Program-made: the position numbers and the translations under genes
The notes under the pieces: generated by a model
The model's input: only the letters and a program-made list of their open reading frames with translations
The model's database searches: none
What the model was told of the DNA's origin: nothing
Source of the DNA: Phorcus lineatus
Lineage: Eukaryota; Mollusca; Gastropoda; Trochida; Trochidae
Length of the DNA: 64,000 nucleotides
Reading direction: 5' to 3'
Assembly: GCA_921293015.1 (NCBI GenBank)
Contig: OV121085.1
Location: forward strand, 10,441,731 to 10,505,730
Shown here: one piece after another, positions 26,720 through 38,018 of the stretch
How positions within the stretch are numbered: position 1 is the stretch's first letter
Layout of the letters: the number at the start of each line of letters is the position of its first letter

Positions 26720-28840
26720 GTGAATACCCTAATAAGTTTTATGTTGTACGCATTAACCTCACAGCACCCTACATATTAAATCAGCATTTATTCTCTTTCA
26801 AATAAAATTCTATCGGAGATATATCATGATATACACTGCAGCGATAAATACGCCACATTTAACCGAAGTGAATGAGATTTTGATTGTAATTTACAAATTC
26901 AACTCAATTTAAAAATTGCTCTTTTGTAAATTGAGCCTACAAGTCATATAGTAAACACATCAGTCAAAGGGTAAGTTCCTTGGACAAATTGTAGCTGAAA
27001 GGTAAACATTAAACCATTATATCACTTAGATTAATGTATTCTCAACCTTTAAGAAAATAATTTCCATACTCCCACAAGTCCCTCAGACATGTACAGAGGT
27101 GATAGTTTAATGTGTATGATAAAGCTATATCGTGTACTTGAACACTTCTCAATCATGGAGTTAGTAAGTAAAATGCTCCCAGCCCAGCTATCAACCCTGT
27201 CTGATTCCTGCACTCCTTCCCCTTGTCGTCTCGCCTGACTTGAATAATGATACATAAGATATGCTTGCTTTCAATTTAACTTACTTTATGGGCTATATAT
27301 ATTACGATCAATGAGTAAGCCTGAGGCTTTTATTGAATTCTTAATGTAAGGCACGCGTTCGGATTAAGGGCGGCTTATTAAGCTTTCTTCATCACTGCAT
27401 GTATTGTATGTCTGAAGAAGAAGTGTTATGATGGATACTGATAAAGTGTTAGACTTGTAGAATGTTAAGCTTAATAGTATAATTTAAAATGTACGCTAAC
27501 TTTTATGTTCATTTAAAAAATCGAAAGTGTTTACAAAGTGTTTTATTTAATTCCCCGATAACAGTTAAAAAGGTTGAATACGATAGAAAGGTAAACTTTT
27601 GAAGATGGTGTCACTTTGTATCTGACTCGTATTCAGGAATATTTGTTTATACTGGATAACCCAAGAGGTTAAGTACCTGTTTTCAAATACGGTTAAAATG
27701 AATCCAAGGTTTACAATAATACATTTTCCTTCATCAACAATTCATTTGATTGATTCACAGGTACCAAAGTACATTTTAGGGTGCGACGGGGAGGAATCAT
27801 GCCTTTGAATTTCGTTCAAAGATTTTTTATTTATGAATTTAAGGTAAATAACAAAATTATTGAAAATTATGAATTTTATAAATTTGATAACAAAATGGCA
27901 CAATTTATGTAATGCTAGAGCTTTTAAAAAAACTGGAGAATCTAAAAATCCTTACAGCTGGTAAGTTCTTCCAACGCCGCACAGAAAACCACAAAGTTTA
28001 TTTGTGTTATTCGAAAACGTTCGTGCTTTTAAGGTATTTTTTCATTAAAAAGTAAAGTTTTAGTGTATGCACTTTATGCAGAGTACACAAACATTCGTAT
28101 TACCTCACACGGTAAATTGTCATTTTTTAAGAGGTGTTCATAAATGGTTGTTAAGTCAACGATTCTGTCTGTATCATACATGTGTATCAAAGACCGAAAA
28201 TATAAAATTGAAAACGTATGCATATGGTTAAGACGTGGGAAGCTGACCTTAAATTATTTGACATTTACCTTACAACAGCTAATACGTTTTCATAACATTA
28301 TGAAAAAAAACCGTTCTAATTTGAAATTTGAAAACCTAAACGAAAACGTACAATGATGTCCTAAAATATTTTTCGAAACACTAATGGCGTAAGCTACAAG
28401 GTCGTTTATATGTTCTGGTTTTTTTATTAATGCAATTTTTGCAAAGCAATAGATGTTGAAATGAGACACAGCAACAGAATGATGATAAGTCTTATATCAA
28501 GTAGCAATGATCCGTATGTTCTCGTCTCTAGCAGTCGTCGTTGATACTTTGAAACACAGTACTTCATTATTCCATCGAGTTGAAGTTGGACACTTGACGT
28601 CATACACTGACGGCGAGCGCTTCTATTAAATACCCATTCCAACTATTTCCTCCCTATAAACATACAAGACGTGCTATATAGTGTCAAAATATGTCCTTAA
28701 AAAACCGTCGGTTGATATCGAAAGTCGTTAAAAAAAATTCAAAATTTCACAAAATTATTGAAAGTTAAATAAATTTGCAAATCTATGCTGAGTGATTCAT
28801 CTTTTTGAAGACATTTAACAAACCTTTAAAGTATATGTAC
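26720..28840. other. No gene recognised
   Basis: This is AT-rich unique sequence with only short chance frames and one TGACGTCA at 28595-28602. Confidence 0.4.
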
Positions 28841-28844
28841 ATGT

Positions 28845-29420
28845 ATGCAAGTAACAAACATTCTTTTGAGATGTAGTACGCCGAAAATTTGCAGTGTCAA
28901 CAATCGTAGGCTGTGTAACTTAGATCTGTATGTTCCGCACGAGCTCGTCGTGTGTAAGGCGTACTTTCCTCTCGCGACCAGTACTAAATCATTTGTCGTC
29001 TGCTGTCACGAGAGGTGTCGTCTGCCACAGTGCACTTCCCGCAACTCAAGCTCACAACGACTCTTTGCTCTATGAATGCACCTTCATCAATATGACAAGG
29101 GTTGTGTAATATTCCCGCGCTTTTTTCCCAGGGTAGTTGTCACGTGATATAAGGACAATCTACAACCGGCGCACCGGGGGGTCGTCTTGTTAAATTTCAA
29201 GACCTCACGTCTGGAGGTCACGTGATATATGTAGACGGTATACTTGTTCCGCTTGATAGCGAGCCCGGCACGCGCTCACCCTTACAACGTAGCCTGGTAT
29301 AAATAGAAAAGGCAAGCCAGGTACAAATTACAACAGGTATAGGAAAGGGGGGCACAAGGGGGTTAGGTGAGGTCAGTCCCTCCCGGATCCCTGGATCGAG
29401 AGTCCCTTTAGCTAGACCTG
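28845..29420. other. GC-richer block with paired CACGTG E-boxes
   Basis: The 12-mer TCACGTGATATA occurs at 29140 and again at 29218. CACGTG is the core bound by MYC, USF and MITF/TFE bHLH-zip factors. A 76-codon ATG frame (from 28845) shows no motif. The block could be a promoter or enhancer. Confidence 0.4.
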
Positions 29421-29544
29421 ACCTACATGGAGAAAGATGATATAAAACATGACAAACGTATTTTAAATGCAAAGTTTTTAAAATATACAGGAGAACAAGT
29501 TATATGGATAGAAAACTTTTTTTGCAATAAGTTTAGTGCCTCGG

Positions 29545-29547
<3 letters not shown>

Positions 29548-29608
<61 letters not shown>
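29548..29608. repeat. (AT)n microsatellite, ~60 bp
   Basis: A pure TA run. Confidence 0.97.
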
Positions 29609-29609
<1 letters not shown>

Positions 29610-29610
<1 letters not shown>

Positions 29611-31015
29611 CTTCTAGAAAGCCTAACAACGTGAAGTAATTTGACTTAAGTAATCTGCAGGGTAATATAAAAATGATGATTAAAAAACAACTGACCAAAG
29701 AAATGGACTATGGGGACAGTTGTTCTAATGGAATTATCAGCCGTGAAATAATTCAAAATTGAAAAATAAGAAATATTTCACAGCAATTCAAAATATCTCA
29801 TGTAGATGCTTGATAAGAATAAATCCAAAACATGTATAGACACTAGGTACTCTGCTTTGAGTACGCTTGATTTTAGGTTCAGCAACAATATTATATTCCA
29901 CTTTGTCTTTTCGAAGGTTTGACATGGCATATTCACTGGTATTTGCCTACGCTGTTAGACGTATGTTGTCTCCTTGGGCATTGATGCATAAAAGCTCTTT
30001 GCTTCTGGTCGTGTAATGTTCATGAATATAAGAACGAAAATAATTATACACTGGGTTCTAAGTCGGCAATTATCTTTTAAAAACAATTTGTTAGTGGATA
30101 TATATCTACAAACGGATAGAGAGAGATAACTACATACATGTTAAACATATCACATTGGTTTTTCATATTGGCCGCCAAATTATATTGGACATTTACTATT
30201 CTTCATACTTAAAAGAAAACCAATAATATACTTACTAAACTATTCTTGTTACATACAAAAAAACCACGACTTACACTCCTTCCAAAGACCCAAAGCTACT
30301 TCCCCAAACCCTATTATGATGAACCCACCAATTTATCAATAAAATATGAGTTGTAGAGTAAGTGAACAAACCTTTTGGATGCAGCTATAGGGTGAAAACT
30401 TTTAGAACTTACTGCAAGGGAGCTGGATAATTTCTATGTCGTTGATAAACGATCTCGATTTACACTATTAATATTAATATTTGATTACTATTCTGGACAC
30501 TTCAGCTAGTCACTTTGTTTACTCATGCCCTGGTCAGCTCGACCCTAGAGAAGTGACAGGTAAACATTTCCTGCTGTGTCCATTTCTTGACCAGGAGTGA
30601 CCAATACGATAAGTGCTTACTGCTTCAAACCTATGAGGCAGAAAATAAACACGAAAGGCTCTAATGGTTTAGTCGACTACCAATTTATCATGAGCATATT
30701 GTTGAAATTTCTAAGTGTTGTTATAACGTTGGAATTTTGATTATCCCGTGAAAAATGAAATCTTGAATTCGAGTATTAGAACTCCCTTCCGTTCCATTTT
30801 GTGAAGATAATCATCAATACATTAGCTATTGGATTCGAGAGAGCTTGGATTCGTTTGAAACAGTGAACAGTCTTTTTAAAAACCCGTTTGAAAATCACAA
30901 CGTGTTTCAATTTCTCACATAGTAAACATAGCATATGTTATATTGCGACGATGAAGACATTGAAATATGAATACCACTTCGTACATTATAAAGCGAAATG
31001 GGATCAAAGAACTAA
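29610..31015. other. No gene recognised
   Basis: AT-rich unique sequence without supportable features. Confidence 0.4.
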
Positions 31016-31020
31016 ATGTA

Positions 31021-31195
31021 TGAAGCAATTGTAAATGGTCGAGAAGTGATATGAAGCATTTGCAAATGGTCGAGAAGTGATATGAAGCATTTGCAAATGG
31101 TCGATGGGTCCTGTGAATCATTTGCAAATGGTTGAGAGGTATTATGAAACATTCGAAAATGGTCGAAAATATATTTGAAGCATTTTAAAATCATC
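31021..31195 (+). repeat. 31 bp minisatellite, about 5.5 copies
   Basis: GAAGCATTTGCAAATGGTCG-like units start at 31022, 31053, 31084, 31115, 31146 and 31177, an exact 31 bp period. The middle copies are the most alike. Confidence 0.92.
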
Positions 31196-31750
31196 ATAGT
31201 CATTGCACATAAATTAAGCCTTAACTGATAATTAAAACACTATATTTATATAACAGAGTTTCAAAAAGGATTCATCGAGATAACACAGTTGTAAAATGTT
31301 TAGAAGTTACTGCTCTTTTTAAATTTAAAGTTAGATATACAAAATATTTTCATGTAAAGTAAAGTAAATAAAACTGTTTTCATGTATCAACAATGTTTTC
31401 ATTACTTTTTGAATTAACTTCATAACTACATATCTGACGGCGGATTGAAAAATTGAGAAAAGGGTAATTTTATAAGTAGATACACAATGATTGGTACCCA
31501 TTTTCGCAGTAAGTATAGTATACATGTTCACAAGATTTACATCAAACTGTCAATTCGTTTTTATGATTGACTATCTACATCTACGGAATTATCTTGTGGA
31601 AAATAATGCACATTTTCAGTTTACATTTTTCAATAATAAGGTTCTAATACGTAAAAAAAGTTTTGAGAAGAATAGTTTTACAAATCTAATGTTTTGACGA
31701 ATATGGTATGACTTCAGAGAATAATATACTATCTCTGATCAAATGAACAC

Positions 31751-32068
31751 CACCACTGGACTCAATACGTTATCGTGATGTGGTGGTTTGCGTGCTTCAG
31801 AGACCCTAAGATCTATGCCAGCTGGAGCTAACATGCTCCTGGTAGGGACACCCATGCTGGAAAGGTCGACGGGTAGAAGCCAGACAAAATTTGAGTCGTT
31901 CTAAAACCTGTTGTTTGTCTCTCACTATGCCTTTCTTTCCTTCTTTTCCCTCATCCTATCGATCCCTTTCCCCCTGATCTGTCCACTCTCTTTTGGATGC
32001 TTGTTATCCACGTCTTTAATAACTGAAATATTGTTCAAAACACGTTAAACACCAACTCACTCACTCAC
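31751..32068 (+). mobile_element. Retroelement insert (SINE or 5'-truncated LINE) with CTCA tail
   Basis: Perfect 12 bp direct repeats TCAAATGAACAC (31739-31750 and 32069-32080) bracket a 318 bp insert. It ends ACTGAAATATTGTT, CGTTAAACACCAA and repeated CTCA. The interior has CCTAAGATCTATGCCAGCTG-type sequence and a C/T-rich stretch. The TSD length and simple tail indicate target-primed reverse transcription. The last ~45 bp resembles the tail of SINE copy B. Confidence 0.88.
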
Positions 32069-32089
32069 TCAAATGAACACTATCTACAT

Positions 32090-33430
32090 GTCGATAATTA
32101 TATCAATGTAATTGACGTCAATCTAAAGTCACCACGGGAATACAATGAATAAATTAAAAACTGATCTACTTCCTGAAAAATCGAATTGATAACCAGTTTT
32201 CGTTTCCGTATTTCACACTCTAAGAAAACTGGTATAAGCAATTGTCGACTTTCATTCCTGAAGATTTTGTCATATCTAAAATCCCAAATTTCCTGTTTAC
32301 TACTTCCCAAAACTTTCGCTGAAAAACTTTTGTGTTTAGGGATTTTTGATTTAGATCAGGTTCTTTGTAATCTGTGTCACCCCTCAATACCCTTCACACA
32401 TTAATTAACCACCAATGGTTAAAGGGAGATAACCGCTGTAAGTATATGACCAAAGGGAGATAACTGTAAATAAGAGCTGAGTGGTTTAAAATTTCACTCG
32501 ATCAATCAATAAGTGCTTCAACAGTACCTGTTAAATAAATAATGTCATATCATTGATGGGTTAATTAGATAATGTCGCAATTAAAAATCTATTTCGCGGA
32601 GGTAATGAATATGTTTAATATCGTTGTAATTCGTTTTAAAGTCATTGTCTCATTTTTGCAAGGCAAATTGTAATGCATGCCGGACAGATAGTTCACCACT
32701 CACAGAAATGTTTCCCCTGACGTTTGCAACAATTTTCAGAACTCTGCAGGCATTCTAGCCCTCAATAATCAAGTTCAAACTACCCTACCCAACCCTAATA
32801 TTACGTGTTTGGCGAGCGTTAGTCCTTACCACGTCATTTCGCTAAGGCCGTGACGAAAAACACATAAAATTTCCCAGCTGAATATCCAATTTAAAAAGCT
32901 AATTGCTTACCCTTTTTCAAATACTGAAATAACAAAAAGGTCGTAAACTCAATGAAGAATGCGTCTGTCATAAGTATCGGCGCTACAATTAATAGATTTC
33001 CGGTGTTTCGCGCTCGCGATGGGATTGCACTTGATTCGGTACCTCATCGGTCTGAAACGGCTTACGCCAATAAGCTACTTCATCCAAAGCTGTCAAACGG
33101 CCATAAAAATGAAAATCTTTGCAAACGCGACAGGAAATATTTTGTGTTAGTGATCAGATTTCGTTCGTGAAGATTATTAGTTCAGTTTAGTTGCCTTACA
33201 AAAATGAGACTATGACTTTAATATGCGCGGGCCAACATATGATAAGGTAGACAATTCCGCATAACATTATATGATACATGTAAGTAATGTTAATTGGAAG
33301 TAAGATACATTTTGGGTTTAAGGTATGAACTGAACAAAGATATTCACATATTTCTGTCATCGATGAGAAGAGGACATCTGACAGAAAAAAGATGTTAAAA
33401 CACTTGATTGTTTCAGTTCAGAAAACTTAA
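32090..33430. other. No gene recognised
   Basis: A tandem-like pair AAAGGGAGATAAC lies near 32421 and 32454. An open frame at 32952-33170 has no motif. Confidence 0.4.
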
Positions 33431-33445
33431 ACATTAAGTTAAAAC

Positions 33446-33897
33446 CATTCTCTCCCCAAAGAGGTAGCTCCGTCATAAATTCCTATACCACCTCTGTCTT
33501 AATTCGAAGGTTTCTTGTGCACGAAATGTAGAACGCTGATTGGATGCAATCAAAGTTGGTTGTGCAATCAGCGACGCCGTTTCAAAAGTTATCATTCAAA
33601 TCGCCATGTTATTTCCGTAAGCTTTCCAAAAGCTAAACTTTATTCGAATATGCTCCTTGCACTTTGAGACGTCTTTACAAAACACAAACACCTCATTTTG
33701 CGACCGTTTCATTGCACAGGCATGTGTGACGACAAATATGATATTCATATTTTTTTCATTGGCTGAAATATAGCAAGGTAGTTTAAGTCGCAATATTGTC
33801 CCGCTAGGGGAAACTGCCGGAAGACCGAGAAACCTTCGAATTAAGACAGAGGTTGTATAGGAATTTATGACGGAGCTACCTCAGTCGGGAGAGAATG
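33446..33897. mobile_element. DNA transposon remnant with ~70 bp terminal inverted repeats
   Basis: The left arm 33446-33515 and right arm 33828-33897 are inverted copies sharing blocks such as GAGGTAGCTCCGTCATAAAT and CTTAATTCGAAGGTTTCT. AGTTAAAA flanks both sides (33437-33444 and 33898-33905), one extra base apart on the left. The ~310 bp middle does not code for a recognisable transposase. Long TIRs and an 8-9 bp duplication fit Mutator- or hAT-type non-autonomous elements. Confidence 0.85.
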
Positions 33898-33905
33898 AGT
33901 TAAAA

Positions 33906-35160
33906 TGTGTAACATATCATTTTGCGAAGTTTCAATTGAGAAAATAAAGTCGTGCAAAGGTAGTTGTCATGAGTATGAAACATACAACTTCCTTTTTTAT
34001 CACCCTATCGACAAACGTAAAGTTCTGTCAAAACTGAATATCGTAAATTTCCAAGTTTAACTTATATTAGTTACATAGGTCAAGTAAGTCAAGAACATGA
34101 AAATAAAAAATCTATAAGCACAACTTGCATACTTCATATTTCATTTACAAGATATACATATAAAGGCTTTCGTCAAACTGTAATTTTACTATTATTCGTA
34201 TGTAAATGGGAAAGGGTTAGTTAAGCTAGTTTCTAACGCAAATGCAGTTTAATAAAATCACAATTTCTTGACGTTGGGATCGGTTCCTGAAGACCAATTC
34301 TCCCCGAAGTTGTCCGAAAAAAGTATTCGTCCAAGAGTTAACACCCAAGCCCAGCATCTCGCGTCAAACGCCTACCTCGTAGTCTTGACACAGCCAATAG
34401 CACTACATAACAATTCCCTGATAAGACAAAAAATTCCGCCCAAACTTTCAGAAATCGCGTTTGAGTAGTTGATTATCGATCAAGAAGGCCCCGTGGTGTT
34501 GAACTCCTTACAGTGCTATTACGTCTCTTCCTTGTGTCGAACCTTTGGGACGATGTATTCAAACGCTCGGAATCGGCTAGCGCAATACTTACATTCATCG
34601 ATAAGATAAACTAATCAAAACAAGGATTTTTAAATGTCATGAAAGAAGGTTTATTGAAAATCAGTTCTTGAACTCAGACTGAGCATATGCTATGCTTGAA
34701 AGGGTATAATAAGCTATGCCGAGACGTCGCTATTAGTACAATAAAGAAGTTGATAATCCATAAAATTCATTGTCTTCCTTCAGCTGTGCATTTATTTTAT
34801 GCATTTGAAATATTATTTACTTTGAACAGTGTGTATCAATCTGGAAAACAATCTAGTAAGGTGCTCTTAATTGAGTCATATGGTTATCGGACTGTACTTG
34901 TATATATGTATGTATGTATGTATTTATGTATGTATGTATGTGTGCATGTGTGCATGTTTGTATGTATGTATGTATGTATGTATCATCATGTATCATTCGA
35001 AAACATTGGAATCAAGAACATGACGTCACAAGATCATTTTGATAAACATAACAAAACTCATGGATCAACTAAACCTTTCCTCACCAAACACATATAACCG
35101 AACTTTGACTATGGATCGCTGAATCATCATTTCATATCAAATCTTTGGAGAAGAGAACTT
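33906..35160. other. No gene recognised; contains a (TATG)n run
   Basis: A GC-richer stretch at 34265-34620 has no recognised coding. A tetranucleotide array follows. Confidence 0.4.
34901..34983. repeat. (TATG)n microsatellite
   Basis: An ATGT/GTGC tetranucleotide repeat with a few substitutions. Confidence 0.95.
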
Positions 35161-35171
35161 TTCAGGCGTGC

Positions 35172-35259
35172 CAATCTAATTGAAATGAAATCTAAATGCT
35201 CCACTGCATAATCTGCGTAACGTAGCGCAGCAATTTTAGATTTTATTTTAATGAGATTG
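35172..35259. mobile_element. Palindromic MITE, copy 2 (9 bp target duplication)
   Basis: The same family as 14994-15085: CAATCTAATTGAAATGAAAT, ATGCTCCACT, ATAATCTGCGTAACGTAG, GCAGCAAT and TTTTATTTTAATGAGATTG in the same order and orientation. It is flanked by perfect CAGGCGTGC repeats (35163-35171 and 35260-35268). Confidence 0.9.
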
Positions 35260-35274
35260 CAGGCGTGCTGTATA

Positions 35275-37500
35275 GCTTTCGTCAATTTCATTAAAATGAT
35301 ATCATAATATTGATGCACCATATTACGCAGGTACGTAATGACAAATAAGAATGTTCTTATTTATGAAGAAAGGAAACAGTTGAAAATAGAATACATTGAA
35401 TTTTATATAGTTCATGGCTTCAAGACATGAAAAGAATCATAATAACAAATAATCATTTTTTCAAAACAGCGAGTCGACAAATTCGCACTGCTGTACACAG
35501 ATCAACGTGTCTTTAAAACTCGCCTGTCCTATTTTCCTAAGCTCTATTGGATGGCTTTAATGTCCCATCAATATTTGATGTTTCGATATCCGGTAATCTG
35601 TCGATTCTCATTCCAACTGCAAATCATAGAAATACCCGTGGGCTAATAAACTGCCATCAACTGCAAACTTAATCGTCTTCGCTGAAAATCTATTATGCAA
35701 TCTTTTAGATCAAAGTATATTATAACTCTGAATGTGATAGTTATGAAATAGCATCATCACTATTTTGTTTCCACTTAAACGATTTCAACGTTTAGACTTA
35801 CGGACCTGAGCAATAACTGCCACAAACAATATACCCGAGTTTTGGATAATTCAAGTGTCATTTTAAACATGATTGCGATATATATTTATGAACTGTTATT
35901 ATGAACTTTAAAAAATAATAATACAAAGTTGTAGAAAAATGGATTGATTATGAACTGAATCAGTTAATCTAAAAATAAGTTGAGTTCGGCTACAATTGTT
36001 AGGTGTAATAGTATCCGTTGCTATAAATTCTAGAATTCAACATATCGTCATTTATAGTTTAGAAAAAACAGATTATTTCAATGCAAAAAGTCCTAAAAGC
36101 ATTAATACTTGGACAAAGACATCACGTTCAGAAGAAAGTAGAAGTTATAGTTTGAACTTTTTTAAAGCTAAAATACACATGTTGCGTTGATTACTTATAA
36201 ATGCAAAGAACATTAGGTCGTACATGTGACATACGTGGGAAAATATAATTTGAAGTAGACTGACAGTAGAAGCATTAATTTCCTTCTACACGGGTTTACA
36301 ATGATACTAATGAAACTGTTATCAGGAAAAGGTATTCATGTATACTGCATAATTGAACAAAGAATCGATTGGTCTTTTCTTAGTTACCAGAGGATACATT
36401 TGTATCTTTTGAAAAGATATTATCTGACTAAATGGACTGATATAAGCCGATAATATCAAGATGATAGATGAAGTTAATTGTGGGAATAGTGGGGATGAGT
36501 TACACATTTGTCGTCACCCTATTGTTTTTTCGCCAAATATGATCCATTTCTGAGGCGTTTTATAACATAAAAAAAGGTTTTCACTTGAAATTTCATCGAT
36601 CAGACGTTATAGTTATTGTCCAAAAGTAACTCAGACTCATCAAGGAATAGCAGCTTTTTATCCGATTAAGGTGAACTGATATCAGTGGCCGTTTTGTAAT
36701 AACTATAAACATTTGGCTTGCATAATTGAATCTTCCTCGTCCAACTAAAGGTAGAGTTTGGAAAATACGGACTTCCAAGGTGTACACTCCATTTTATGAC
36801 ATTTAAGTGCACAGAATGATGCATGCAATGACGATAGCATGAATAACTGAACAAACAACATCATACGTTACTCGTTGACTAAAGGTATATAATGTATCGT
36901 TGTTTATCATCGTAGTCACTTGAAGACCTCAAAACTCTTGTTACAGACTTTAATTTCACTGGGAAACTAAACACATTACGTATTGGAGCCGATAAGCCGT
37001 GTTTAAGAGAAAAGAAGACTTTACGGGACTTTAACTCAGCTTTAATTACTTTATTATCACACCTTTGGTGGTATACCTGAGATGATGAACAGGTATGACA
37101 AAGGCCAGGTAGGTGTATAACCATACACCTGGGGTAGCGTTACGACCCCCCGCTCTCTAACGTGTGTGGCACTTACGGTCTCAAGAAAATACGACACAAA
37201 TACCTTCAGAGCTCACAGTTGTAGGTGAATGGAAGTTTTTTTCAAACGTTTAGTTGATAACATAACACATTTGGTTATGGATTATGGATAATTCTCACAG
37301 CTCATCAGTTATAGCGTCGGCGTTCTATGAGAAACCCCTCGTCGATCCCTCCTCCATCCAAATGCTTCCCCCTACATGACGTGATGGAACGTACCTCCCG
37401 AGGCGTCGTCTAAGAAACCAGCAGTAATTACAGCACAAGGCTCCTCTCTAACGGTTCAATCAGTTTGCATTAATATTCAATGCTTTAATATCCGGATGGT
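35275..37500. other. Upstream region of the bHLH gene, no other gene recognised
   Basis: The sequence is AT-rich until about 37060, then GC-richer up to the start codon, as expected for promoter and 5' UTR. A CACCTG E-box lies near 37126. No TATA box or initiator can be assigned with confidence. Confidence 0.4.
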
Positions 37501-37562
37501 GACGAGCCCTGGAATAGAGACGTCCCTACTGTCTCAGTAGGAGTCCTGTGTCTCTATGGGGT

Positions 37563-38018
37563 ATGGCAGCGTGTTCGCGTCTCTCGCACGACGGGGGGAC
37601 ACCCGAAAACAAGGAACAGAGCTCCAAGTCCAATGGTTCCATTTACCAGAAGAGTTCTGAAGGACCTTTGAGGGCCGTGAACAAGAAAGCAGCAACCTAC
37701 CGCCACATTCCGCATTGTCAGAAGCCTCCACATCTAGTTCAGAGACGCAATGCAAGAGAACGACGACGTGTTCAAGCTGTCAACGGCGCCTTTACTCGGC
37801 TTCGTAAACATGTGCCATATGAACCTAAACATAAACGTCTATCAAAGGTGAAGACCCTTCGGGTTGCCATCGACTATATCAGGCACCTAGAGGATTTGAT
37901 CCGCGACCACGACAAGAGGAGGGATGCACGTCGTGACTGTGCTACCCGACAGGTTTACGTCAACGCCGACAACAGCGACATCGTCGAAAATGGAAGAAAT
38001 TGGATTTACGGACATAAC
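37563..38018 (+). CDS. bHLH gene exon 1 (residues 1-152, contains the whole bHLH domain)
   Basis: This exon carries a Ser/Lys-rich N-terminal region (1-55), the complete bHLH domain (59-113) and an Arg/Asp-rich post-helix stretch. It ends exactly at a codon boundary, before GTAAGT. Confidence 0.88.

Noticed and set aside
37548..37562. Upstream GTG start for the bHLH gene
   Set aside because: This is a eukaryotic gene. The ATG at 37563 has a good context, and the five extra codons lie between a stop and that ATG.
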